The position numbers and the translations under genes were made by a program. From Pteria penguin (taxonomy: Eukaryota; Mollusca; Bivalvia; Pterioida; Pteriidae), in the NCBI GenBank assembly GCA_035048485.1, contig CM068587.1, positions 48,506,496-48,570,495 of the forward strand: a stretch of 64,000 nt of DNA, read 5' to 3'. The notes below the pieces were generated by a model. It did no database searches and was not told the origin of the DNA. It saw nothing but the letters and a program-made list of their open reading frames with translations. How positions within the stretch are numbered: position 1 is the first letter of the stretch; each line of letters starts with the position of its first letter. Shown in pieces: positions 23,760-34,255 of the stretch.

Positions 23760-23975
23760 ACGTGCGAGGGGAGGCAAGATCTTTTGCATTGTGCCAAGTA
23801 CCTTACATTCACATGCTACCAGCCACCCTCGAATAAGTAGTCAGGGTTATTTCACGTGCTGTCAAGCATCCTGGCGAAAGTAATCAGGATTAATCAAAAT
23901 ACTCTCAAAAGCCTTCGCAAAGGTAGTCAGAGGTCTGCCACATGTTACTTAGCACTTCAGATAGCCAAAAATCTT
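23760..23975. repeat. Decayed 43-bp minisatellite, about 4-5 units
   Basis: GTAGTCAGGG, GTAATCAGGA and GTAGTCAGAG start at 23838, 23880 and 23923, a 42-43-bp period. The intervening TGTCAAGCATCCT and GTGCGAGGGGAGGCAAGATC resemble parts of units in the 34.3-37.3-kb array, suggesting a common family. Confidence 0.6.
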
Positions 23976-24303
23976 TCACGTTCCAGTTTATTCAGGATAC
24001 CGACAACGTCAATTTGTACTCATCGACAAACATATAAATAACACAACAAAGCTTGGGACTAGACTCGAACCAACCACCTTCTTATCAGGTATATGACTTC
24101 CTTGTCTGTCGAACATGCCATTTTTTCTTTCAGGTATATGATTTCCTTGTATCAGGTATATGATTTCAATATGAATATCAAAGACAAAAGCTATATACCA
24201 GCCTTTTATTATATTGAATACACATTTAGTTCAGAAGTATCTTTTCTCTTTTTAGTTCTTTAAGTTAGATAACATGTCATAATCCATAATACATAGTACT
24301 CTC

Positions 24304-24304
<1 letters not shown>

Positions 24305-24394
<90 letters not shown>
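24305..24394. repeat. (AT)n microsatellite, about 90 bp
   Basis: Uninterrupted AT alternation. Confidence 0.97.
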
Positions 24395-24398
<4 letters not shown>

Positions 24399-25254
24399 AA
24401 AAAAACCACATGTAAACAAACAAATGAAGATTCGTTAATTAGACCAGCTATTTATCGAAAGGAACAAGAATAATGATATGGATTAAAAGGGCCTTGAAGC
24501 TAATCATATGTCAGTCAGGGAAAATGTTGTCGTAGATGGCCAGGTCTTTGTTTGATTCTACAATTCTTATCTTGCGTCATCACTATGGCACAGTGGTACG
24601 CCCTGGAGCAATAATTCTTACCGTGTCGGATCTTCTCTTTCGGAGGGACAAAAGGTCTACCTTCGAACCGGAAGTGCGCCTTTTCATGAGGCTTTTAGCA
24701 GATATGTACCTTTCGCAGAATATATTGTTTTCAACACAAAATGACGATCATTCGAAGTCTTAGATGTCATACTTTAAAATGCCAATTCCGTTTGTTTAAT
24801 TGATTTTATATTGTATCAGCTACATGACTCGGGCAAACTAAGAGTTACACTGAAAGTTTCCCAATCTTTAAATATTTGTCCAATTTTGAAAGCTTGTTTT
24901 GATTAGAAAATTCGTTTCCGGCAAAGTGCGAGAGTTGTGTACAGAGTATGAAATTTCCAGACGTTAAGATTGCGAGACTATAAATCATATAATGGATTCC
25001 TATTAAACAATAGTAGAGCATCTGTCTTTATGAATGTCTTTGTTTTCCCATGTCAACATTGTTAGACACAATTTTTTTTATTATCGAATCTTCAGTTTCA
25101 GATTTGCCAATGATTGACAGAACGTGATTAGAGAGCATTAAAACTATTATTAGCCAAAAACAAAAAATTGATAAAATTGGCATTGAAAGCATACGTATTT
25201 AATATCAAAAAGTTTTTTTTAAAATGAAACAGTAGCTACATAGATAACTATAGA

Positions 25255-25531
25255 TAAGTTTAGATATTATAAAAGTTTAAATAATATATAAGTTTAAATA
25301 ATGTATAAGTTTAAATAATATACAAGTTTAAATAATATTTAAGTTTAAATAATTATTAAAGTTTAAATAATATTAAAGTTTAAAGGAAATCTTTGTGGTT
25401 GTATAGTTAGACGTGGCATGGCCAAAGACTGACAAGAGTGGAGGCCCTTTGATAATGACATAACGGGCAGTAAGTGAGTAATATAAAAGTTTAAATAATA
25501 TAATAGTTTAAGTAATATAAAACTTTAAACG
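25255..25531. repeat. AT-rich short tandem repeat split by about 95 bp
   Basis: AAGTTTAAATAATAT-type units of about 16-19 bp fill 25255-25385 and resume at 25485-25531. Between them is non-repetitive, GC-richer sequence. Confidence 0.85.
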
Positions 25532-26496
25532 AGAATGTAACACAAGTAGATGAGTTCATGAAATATATTTTATTGAATACTTTAATTCTGAGCTGTTGCA
25601 TAAAGTTTTAACATATATTAATAGCTATAGATACACATGTATAACATATTTACAACATTTATAACAACAAATGCAAAAATAAACCCAGTGCAACAAATAT
25701 TATCGTTTAAGTAAAAAAAAAAAGAAAAGAAAGAAAGAAATTTTCTCCGTGAAGAAAACACGTGTTGAATTTTATTGCTTCTCTATTTCTTCGCAACGTT
25801 AGCTATTTAATCGCTTGTCTTCGACCATAAAATCAAAATGATACTGTAAAATCTGTAACAATATTTTCCCTCATTCATTATCCGGCAATTATCCCATAGC
25901 GCGTGATAATAAAATAGCCGAGAGGCATGCGCGAACAAAGCGCCATCTTGATTTCCCCTTATATCCTCCTCGCATATTCTTTGCTGCCTGAGTTAATGAC
26001 GGCTTCAAATTTCATGAAAAAAATTGCCTTTCTTAAATATGACAGCGTCGCCCTGTATCAACAACAGATGCTCTTTCTTTGGAAGATTAAGGTGTCCAAT
26101 TCCAACTATTAGACGAAATTAAACCATTTCTCTGTAAAGAAAAATAGTTTTACAAAAGATCAAAAGGGCAAATATGCGGACTCCGTTATACATTAATGTC
26201 AAAGAGTTCCTGAATAAAGCAGGGTGTTTTTTTCTGCTTTGAATTTATTAGGTCCTCCTAAATTAGCCCATTAAATGTAGGCGGAGAATAATTCTTATTC
26301 AAAGATATTATATAAACATTGCCATGTAAAACTGCTGGCGGATCTGAGGGAAGTTTCGAGGTTCAACCTTTTTTATCTACCAATTTACCTGAAAAGGTAA
26401 TTTTTAACTTTATAGAATATCTTTCAGAGACAAAATAAAATTGGTTGTCAGTCACATTCCATGATTTCTAAGATCGCCTATAAATGGTCTATTGAT

Positions 26497-26635
26497 GGTT
26501 TATGTCACTGTTATTTTTTTCGAATTCATATCACGACTTGGAAACGGGCGGGTCCACTAACCTCTTAGACATAGTGGTACGATACGGAATCGAACCTGAA
26601 ACGCCTGCGCCGCATGCCAAGCGCTTCACTACCAC
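26497..26635 (-). mobile_element. Degenerate family-B SINE
   Basis: The minus strand reads a head with GTAGTGAAGCGCTTGGCATG, a B-box-like GGTTCGATTCCG, AAGAGGTTAGTGGACCC and an end resembling GTGACATAAACC. Confidence 0.85.
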
Positions 26636-26639
26636 ATAA

Positions 26640-28397
26640 AGTTTTGTTCCAATGCATGAAAAGTAGTTAAAAGAAATTTACATATAAGTAATAAATATTG
26701 CCGAAATTTACTAGTATATGCAAAAACTCCCGATACCTTGCAGATATATTCCTTTTAACTCTTCCACTGTTCAGTGGCGCATTGCTTTTTTCCAACCCTT
26801 CCTTCTTTTATAATGCATTCAAACCGGTAAATACGACAAAGGAAATAATTCAAACTTCTTCCATACGTTTATGAATAACGGTTCGGTATATAGCTCATAT
26901 AGATATTTCTACTCATTTATTGTTTCAGTTATGTGTTCACAACTTTATCACAATCACATTATTTTTTTTCCTTCAATTTTAGCAACTTTCTGTTCTTTAT
27001 GCTTTCTTTACTGTAGCCTTGTCACATCATATGTTTGGGCACTCCACAGCATCTCATGGCATGTTAGATAGTTCTAGAGAACTGAAGAAATCTTGTATGC
27101 GAGTCCTAAGTACAATACGCCATGCGGGTGCCGCCATAACAAAACTAAATAAATTGATTTGAAATAAAATAACTACCAACACCCACGCACCATCAACCAA
27201 ATATATTGATGTGTGTACATCGAATCTGTGATGTTTTAGTATTACATGGAAATCGCATACAGCAGTGCGGCCATTATTCGAATTCTCATAAAATATGTAT
27301 ACATCTATCGAACAATTTCTTAGCGTCATGAGACAACAAATCCCCCTTCTTTGAACTGTTTTATTAATCTCTTTCAATCTAGAAAATAAATAGCTTTTTG
27401 CCAATTATCAAAATCAGAGGAAGAGGATTTGATTTCTAAAGTCACTTATTACTTAAATCACAGTTAACGATAATGGGCCGACTTGAGACCGCTTACATTT
27501 CATAAGATTATAGATTTTCATTTTGATAATTTAATCATTGTTCCGTATTTTGATGACAAGTCCTCGGACGGTTTTACCATTTCGTCCCAAGGGACATATC
27601 CGGTGATGATCTTTATTGAATAAGGCATCTTTTACGGGGCTACAACGTGGGTCGTACAAAAGACCCATGAATTATTTCTCAGTCTTGAGGATAGTGTTTA
27701 ATGTTCGATAGTTAGTGACGGGGAATGACAAATGACTTATCGGCGAATTTGAGAAAGCATTTACGGGCAGGAATTACAATTTGATATAATACCTCCGTGG
27801 CGATAATTCCTCTATCACATGTCCCAGTATGCCGTTGATTTCTTGAAACCCTTTTTCGGATAAACGACGATTAAAAGTAAAGGATTTATTGTTTTCATTG
27901 ATTTTGTAATTTCTTATGTTTCAATCCTCGATATCTGATCCGAGAGAGAGTTTATGATTTTATAAAATCCAATTTGACTGATGGTTCTACTCGCATTACT
28001 GCTGTCTGTCAGTTAAGTACAAGGGAAAACTAGAAAAATAAAAGATTATTTTGTCTTCTCAATAACTATTTTATTTCGAACCCGCACGAAGGTGCGTATG
28101 CTTTTTGGTGAAGTCCATTAGACCTGTCACTGAGTAATACATTTTATCCAATCAGAAAACTTGATTACAGATTATGGTGAAGCCAATATCTTGATAAAAA
28201 CGGGCAATATCATTGGACCGTGTACATGTACATAGCTTTCTCTTTAATCAGGGTATTGTCTGATTGTCATGGTAGAAGAGATTGGGTAAATATTTAGACT
28301 TAATAAAGAGATAAATAAATAAATAAATAGATAAAGAGAAAAAAGTAAAGGATTCGTTATTCATAAAAATTAATGCTCTTTTAATTTCACAAGTAAG
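26640..28397. other. No gene seen
   Basis: Unique AT-rich DNA. A minus-strand open frame at 27054-27404 (116 residues) has no recognised domain. An NRF1-like half-site and a YY1-like GCCATCTTG lie just upstream of this stretch at 25927-25952. Confidence 0.55.
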
Positions 28398-28603
28398 TTA
28401 AAGTTGTATACCCTACAATTCGGTATAATTTGAAAAATTAGGGCATGTAAAACAAAAACTGTATTTTTCTCGTACGGCTGAAGTTATTAACTTTGCGTTA
28501 ATAACACTTTTTGTTGCTTCACACCCTCAGAGATATCAAAATAAAAACAGAATTCTTCGTAAATAAAGTGGGTATTCCATAAATACAACCATAACCTGAC
28601 TTC

Positions 28604-28613
28604 GCGCATGCGC
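28604..28613. promoter_or_regulatory. NRF1-like palindrome
   Basis: GCGCATGCGC matches the core of the NRF1 consensus. It is motif evidence only, inside the TTAA element. Confidence 0.4.
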
Positions 28614-28774
28614 AATTTAATCAAAAACAAATACGATGAAGGGAGACACCAAAAGAAAACAATTTCAGTAAATATTAACTTTAGTAGACTTGAATGCAGA
28701 TTTTTAAAGTTACTCGTCCTGTATATTCACCTCGCCCTCCATCAGTGTCCATGATGCGGCGGCTTCCGAATTAG

Positions 28775-28812
28775 ATCACGTGATAAGTTTGTTGTAAACA
28801 TTCTGTTTACAA
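28775..28812. promoter_or_regulatory. E-box palindrome next to inverted forkhead-type sites
   Basis: ATCACGTGAT at 28775-28784 is a CACGTG E-box. TTGTAAACA-TTC-TGTTTACAA at 28792-28812 is a perfect palindrome of two forkhead-like (TGTTTAC) sites. Motif evidence only. Confidence 0.4.
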
Positions 28813-29566
28813 ACATCGCGTTTTAGACAGCCATATCTGACTTAATACGACGAATTTGGCCATAACATTTGCAAGGGTCATTTTTTAATATGTTTTAGGC
28901 TTATATATATAATCAAAACAATTTAGAATAAATTAACCTATAATATGCACTGTACTAGCGAACATAGGGTATACAGCTTTAATGCGTAAGGTCATTGTGT
29001 TTTAGTATTGTTTTGAAATATGACGAGGCTGTAGCTCATACACGGAAAGGAAAGGGATATACTAATTCGGAACTTCTTCGCAACTTTTTTCGCACATAAT
29101 TTCAAACTCCTCGCCCCTATTTTGTGCCTTGAGCTGCCTTTGTATTAAATCTACCGACCGACGGGTTGTTTGGATTTTTCCCGCAGGCACAAGTAAAGGA
29201 CGATGCGCTCCGAATGCAGTACGACCCTCATGATTGTATACTTCGTAGAAACAAAAAGAACAAAATTAAGATTAATCGGGGTTTTTTTCTAATCAGGGAA
29301 ACCATCTGTTGATGATGTCATTATCTGATAATTCATTCAGCTGTAAATCGTAAATGTTTCTTTAACGTAGGTCTTACCCTCATGTCCAACGATCTAATTT
29401 TATAGTTCAAACAAAAGAAAATCATGACGTCGTCAGAAATGCGGGTCTGCGTAACGCAATATGGTGATTTATCGTTTTACATATTGAAAGATATTTCAAG
29501 ATTTCACAAAAATAAAACGTTAATATTTTTCGTTTGTACTTGATGACTTCATTCATTATTTGTATA

Positions 29567-29620
29567 AAGGTCACTTCTGCATAAAGGTCACCTCAGTATA
29601 AAGGTCACCTCTGTTTAAAA
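29567..29620 (+). repeat. 17-bp tandem repeat containing AGGTCA
   Basis: ATAAAGGTCACTTCTGC, ATAAAGGTCACCTCAGT and ATAAAGGTCACCTCTGT follow in a row, with a partial first copy. Two similar units occur near 40069-40104. Confidence 0.85.
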
Positions 29621-29681
29621 GTAACTTTTTATACAACGTCGAATGTAGTTCAAAAGAAACGGAATATTCACATCGTGTATT

Positions 29682-29977
29682 GATCCGGTGTGCCTCAATC
29701 GACTGGGCGCTTTGCTCGTGAGTGAGAGATCGGGTTCGAGTCTCTCTGACAGCTAGTCGGTAACTTTCCTTTTAGTTAAGACAATAAAAACCATGGTCCG
29801 GTGTATAGGTAGAAGCGGCACTTAAAACATCTCACACTGCTTCGAGCGGATTCGTCGCGTTGTGCAGGTCTAAATTCCTGTGCATTGCTTCAGACAGGTG
29901 CCGTTATTATATAAATGCAATAATCTTAATGTGATATAAAACAAGAATCAATATATCAATCAATTAATCAATCAATT
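29682..29977 (+). mobile_element. Diverged family-A SINE
   Basis: GATCCGGTGTGCCTCAATCG, a B-box GGTTCGAGTC, AGACAATAAAAACC, CACTGCTTCGAGCGGATTCG and a CAATCAATTAATCAATC tail follow the family order. A possible 7-bp duplication TGTATTG lies at 29676 and 29984. Confidence 0.88.
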
Positions 29978-31144
29978 ATTCTATGTATTGCTTTAAACCC
30001 GAATACGATCAGATTTGTTGGTCATTACTTAAACTGAATCCTGATCAATAATTTTGATTTGAAACATATCATAATATCATTTTTTTTTAAATAACTTTCT
30101 AACTTGTGAAATATAGCATCAAACTCAACGGGTAGGGGTTTTTTTGTTTTGTTTTGTTTGTTTGTTTTTGTTTTTGTTTTTGTTGTTTTTTTTTTGGGGG
30201 GGGTGAAAACCACAGTATTCAGAGTTTTGATCGAATATCGATCTTCCTTGTATCCTGTTTCGAACGCTTCTTACAGACATGTTGCCTACTTCATACACAC
30301 AAAAAAAAATGTTCTTTCTAAGAATACCTAATTCTTTGTATGATGATATAAATGAGGGTAAAATTCATAATATTAGCAAAGTGTTTTATTACATAGATCG
30401 CAGAGGTCCATAAATCACAAAATAAAGTTGTTACATGACTATGATTTTGAGAGGTGACTGTTCAGGAAGGATGTGAGAAAATTCGCAAGAATTTTGTAAC
30501 AGACCGTTGGTAATTTCAATGATAAATGTATTATTTGAAGACTATAATATGTCCCTGTTGAATACGTTTGCGAGAATGATGTTCATATTCGGGGGTATCT
30601 ATCTTTCTTTATTTCTTTCTTTCTTTCTTTTTGCATGTAGAATATGTTATTCAAACAAACAAATAATGAAATATCTTCACATTATTGAATACTGTTTTTT
30701 TTTCTGTTGGTACATGTACAAATATTGTTTTCAAAACACCATTGTTCGGATCGATCTAAGAATATCAAGTGAATCTTCTAATCCGTTCGCACGTATAATG
30801 GCTGACGAATCTGTTAACCTATCATCGACTATCATTACTCATAGATGTTTACTAAAAGTGTCCCGTCAGCGAAATATGGTGTAGAAGCTACTAAATACCC
30901 CGGAGCTTGCTAATGTCTACGACAGGTGTTCTTTGATGCAGCGATCTCTCACGAGGAGGACCGTGTTACCTGAGGGGCCCGCAGGTACGACATCAGGTAA
31001 CAATCAAGCATTATATCGTGATATCTTTCTTAATGCATTGCAACACATTGCAAAAGTCTATCAGCGGATCCAAATTGCTCCAAAGAAGGTGTCATTTGTT
31101 TAGAATTAACGTCGCTTTTACGTCATATTTTTAGACGTAGAGGA

Positions 31145-31330
31145 AGAGTCTCTGATGCATAATGGTACAGACTGGAGGTTCGAACCCGGATGGTTGGTAC
31201 AACAAGCGAAGTGTTTATGAAAACATGGCAAGTTTGCATTAAACCACAGAGGGCAACCGCAAGGGGCAAACTTCAGGGGCAATATGCGGCCGTCTAAGCA
31301 TATGCAACGTATGCTAAGGCGGGCGCAGTG
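31145..31330 (+). other. Possible SINE relic
   Basis: An isolated B-box-like GAGGTTCGAACCCGG with a weak upstream head and no recognisable body. Listed only as a possibility. Confidence 0.2.
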
Positions 31331-31759
31331 GTATGAAAAGCGTAAAATTTTGACAAATTTCCACCAAACAACACTGGTCAGTCCGAGTCAACAAATAGTG
31401 CAACCTGGGGTGTGAACATGAAGTTTTGTTAATCTACATTACTTGATGAAACACAAAATCGCGAGCTATCGATTTTTGAAATATATTACATCAACATAAC
31501 AAACTATGTTGGGCACGTGGAAGTCAACAATAAAGACACTAACTCTACGTTTTAGTCATTCAGAAAACGATTATCCTTTCGGGCACCTGTTATCATGGCC
31601 AGAGTGACGTAATACTGGCTACTTTCGTATTTTACATCACAGTGTTTTCAATACAGGTGCTGACCAACACCTTTCAACAGCGCAAGCAGCTAGGGGAGAT
31701 CCGCCATTAGATGCCACGGGACAGTAATGATTACGTCCCTTTTCTCTCTTCAAGACTGT

Positions 31760-31898
31760 TGGTTGGCTGGTTGAGGATTTGCGTAGCATTCAACTATTTT
31801 TCAGTCAGTTTTGGTAACCAATCTCTTAAACATCGAAGCGCAATCCGGGAATCGAGCCCGGATCGCTAGCACCGCAAGACAAGCATTTAACCACTACC
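31760..31898 (-). mobile_element. Family-B SINE with 10-bp target duplication (9/10)
   Basis: The minus strand has a head with TAGTGGTTAAATGCTTGTCT, a B-box GGCTCGATTCCCGG, then TTTAAGAGATTGGTTACC. The CCAACC tail is at its plus-strand left end. TCAAGACTGT (31750-31759) and TCAAGTCTGT (31899-31908) flank it. Confidence 0.9.
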
Positions 31899-32252
31899 TC
31901 AAGTCTGTCAACAAAGACATGTTCAGAATTTGACCGTTTTATAACCACCACCCCCCTCAATAAAAAAAGGAAAGAAAGAAAAGGAGAATTTAAAGGAAAT
32001 GAGAAAGTCGGCCACTAGAATTTCAAATAGATAAATCTTTTAGAGAGTCTGAATGTAATAACAAAAATTATAAAAAAAATTATCAATTATCATAGAAGTG
32101 AGTCCGCACATTTTATAATCTGTCAAAATTACAAGTAAGAAGACTTCCATCAGTTTTTCAATGTAATATAAGAAATAAACTGAATACTATAGTGCAGTGT
32201 TGTGTGATTCGTTTATTTCTGAATTTGGGAGAAGCAAAGCACATACAGGAAC

Positions 32253-32398
32253 CAATGGCGGATCCAGGATTTCCGAAAAGGGGGGGGCCACATGTATACT
32301 AATCGAACTACTTAGCCACTTTTGGTGCAAAATCTGGATTTTTACTAGTAAATATGTGGCAAAAGGGGGGGGGGCAGCCCCCTCTAAATCCGCCACTG
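32253..32398. mobile_element. 146-bp MITE with CAATGGCGGAT/CAGTGGCGGAT ends and 5-bp target duplication
   Basis: The left end is CAATGGCGGATCCAGGATTT; the right end, inverted, is CAGTGGCGGATTTAGAGGGG. Each arm contains a G run on the plus strand. GGAAC flanks it at 32248-32252 and 32399-32403. There is no ORF. Confidence 0.88.
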
Positions 32399-32884
32399 GG
32401 AACAGTAACTTACTAAAAAGAAAATTCTATTTCTGTGTCAAGTATAAAGTACATGTACCATAATCAATATCACATGGCAAAAGATATGCTACCGACTGAA
32501 AGTGTTACCTTAGAATAACATGTCATGCATTTTATTTTCCATCAATACTGCTCATCAACTCTCCTTAAAATCAAACTTTTTCATTTATGTGGGTTTTTTT
32601 CAGTTTTTATTGGTTTACAGAATATGAAATTATATTAAAGCAGTATGGCATCTTGGCACAAAATATGTTCATCCTGACGTCAAGAGGGCGTAACTACCAC
32701 TTATTTGAAGAGCTTTTATTTATGCTTTGTATGTATAAGATAGTTAATAAAAATATTTCAATTAATTACAGAATTAGATGGAAAAAGGGACTGTAAACAC
32801 GAACAAAATCTTTTGTACCATAAATTGTTGTAATACCATGGTCATGAGAGCAATTATTAAATCAAAATAACAGTCTTTACCTCT

Positions 32885-32970
32885 TTTGATTGATTGTTTG
32901 ATTGATCGATCGATCGATTGATTGATTGATCGATTGACTGATTGATTGATTGATTGATCGATTGATTGAT
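32885..32970. repeat. (GATT)n/(GATC)n microsatellite
   Basis: TTGATTGAT and GATCGATCG tetramers. The composition resembles an expanded family-A SINE tail, but no SINE body adjoins it. Confidence 0.9.
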
Positions 32971-34255
32971 ATAAAACAAGGATTAATTCAGTATTGTGAT
33001 GGCGGCATCTGGCTGGTGTACTGATAAATAAATCTAAACTATGTAACACATCCATCCAAAGCAGCTTTTTTATTCATGCCAAAATCCACTGCTTCATTTC
33101 GAAAGTCATAACATTGACGGGGCTGTACCCGACTTCTGTGTCCAATACCTCTACCATTGCAGCAGCGACACCGCTTTCACTGTAACAGCAACATAGATGA
33201 ATAGACGAATATTGGCTAAATGTGTATATTGCAACATAACGTTTCACCATGAATTCGAACCATTCTCTCATTTAATTCAATATTTACAACGTGACAATCA
33301 CACAACAAAGTAGCATCAGAAATGTAGACAAACAAGCATTTGATATACCCAGATTAATTCTGGATTTCATAAGTTTCATTTCTGCTGGCGGTTGCCTTGC
33401 TTGGATCCAGCCTATTACCATAAGAGGCTTTTCTGAGCTCTAGGACTGGACTCGCAGACCTATTTACCTAGTCACGTGTACAGAACAAGTCCAGATACCG
33501 CTGAGTAGGTTAAGCAAATGGATAGAACAAAAAGAGCTGATCACCTCCCTAAGAGGGTTTTCTACTTTGCCGATTCAATTTACGGGTGTAGGCATTAATG
33601 ATGCTTTCTTTGTCGGTACAAATGGAATTCTATCCAACTAGAAAATGCAAATTCATTAATTTCTTGTCTTGTGTGAGAATTACTTCTTCAAAGATATTGG
33701 CGAGGCCTTTTCCAATAAAACTCGTTTTGTTTGCGAGAGACGTGCGGATATTGGGATCTTTATAGCTAAGAAAAATATAATCACAGCTTGAAAATGCCAC
33801 CTTTAAATGCATTGATTACCTTTTCTCATATTAATTCTAAAAGTGTAAAGAGAAATGGGGAAGCTTAAGTAATTTCCCTCAGTGCTAGCAGACAGGTAAA
33901 ACGAATTTACTCGATGATGAGGAAGATTAAAGCAGGGAAGGCCATTGCGTCTTAATTTTGGGATGTAATAAAAACAAACGAAATGCTGCAGCGTTTGTAG
34001 TGAGAGATTTTATTCAAAAAGATGTCAACATTGATAAATAAGGAAAAATTGACCGAGTAATAAATAAGTTAGACATGAAAAAATAAGTACGTAGAAAATC
34101 ACTAGAGTTGTGAATATCTCTGAAAAATGTCCATTTTCCATTTTTAACAGGACAGGAAGAATTGTCCTCGGGAATACATTTATAAATACATATTGGGATT
34201 TTCAGAGTAAAAAGGTTCTCCCGCCTAGTCAGAATTATTTAGAGCACCAGAGACT

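Larger units (their letters stand above)
28402..28978. mobile_element. TTAA-flanked non-autonomous DNA transposon
   Basis: TTAA at 28398-28401 and 28979-28982 flanks inverted ends AGTTGTATACCCTA and (inverted) AGCTGTATACCCTA. TTAA duplications are typical of piggyBac and Kolobok elements. There is no ORF. Internal motifs are GCGCATGCGC (28604), ATCACGTGAT (28775) and an inverted forkhead pair (28792-28812). Confidence 0.75.

Noticed and set aside
27054..27404. 116-residue minus-strand open frame
   Set aside because: No recognised motif and no supporting splice or promoter signals.
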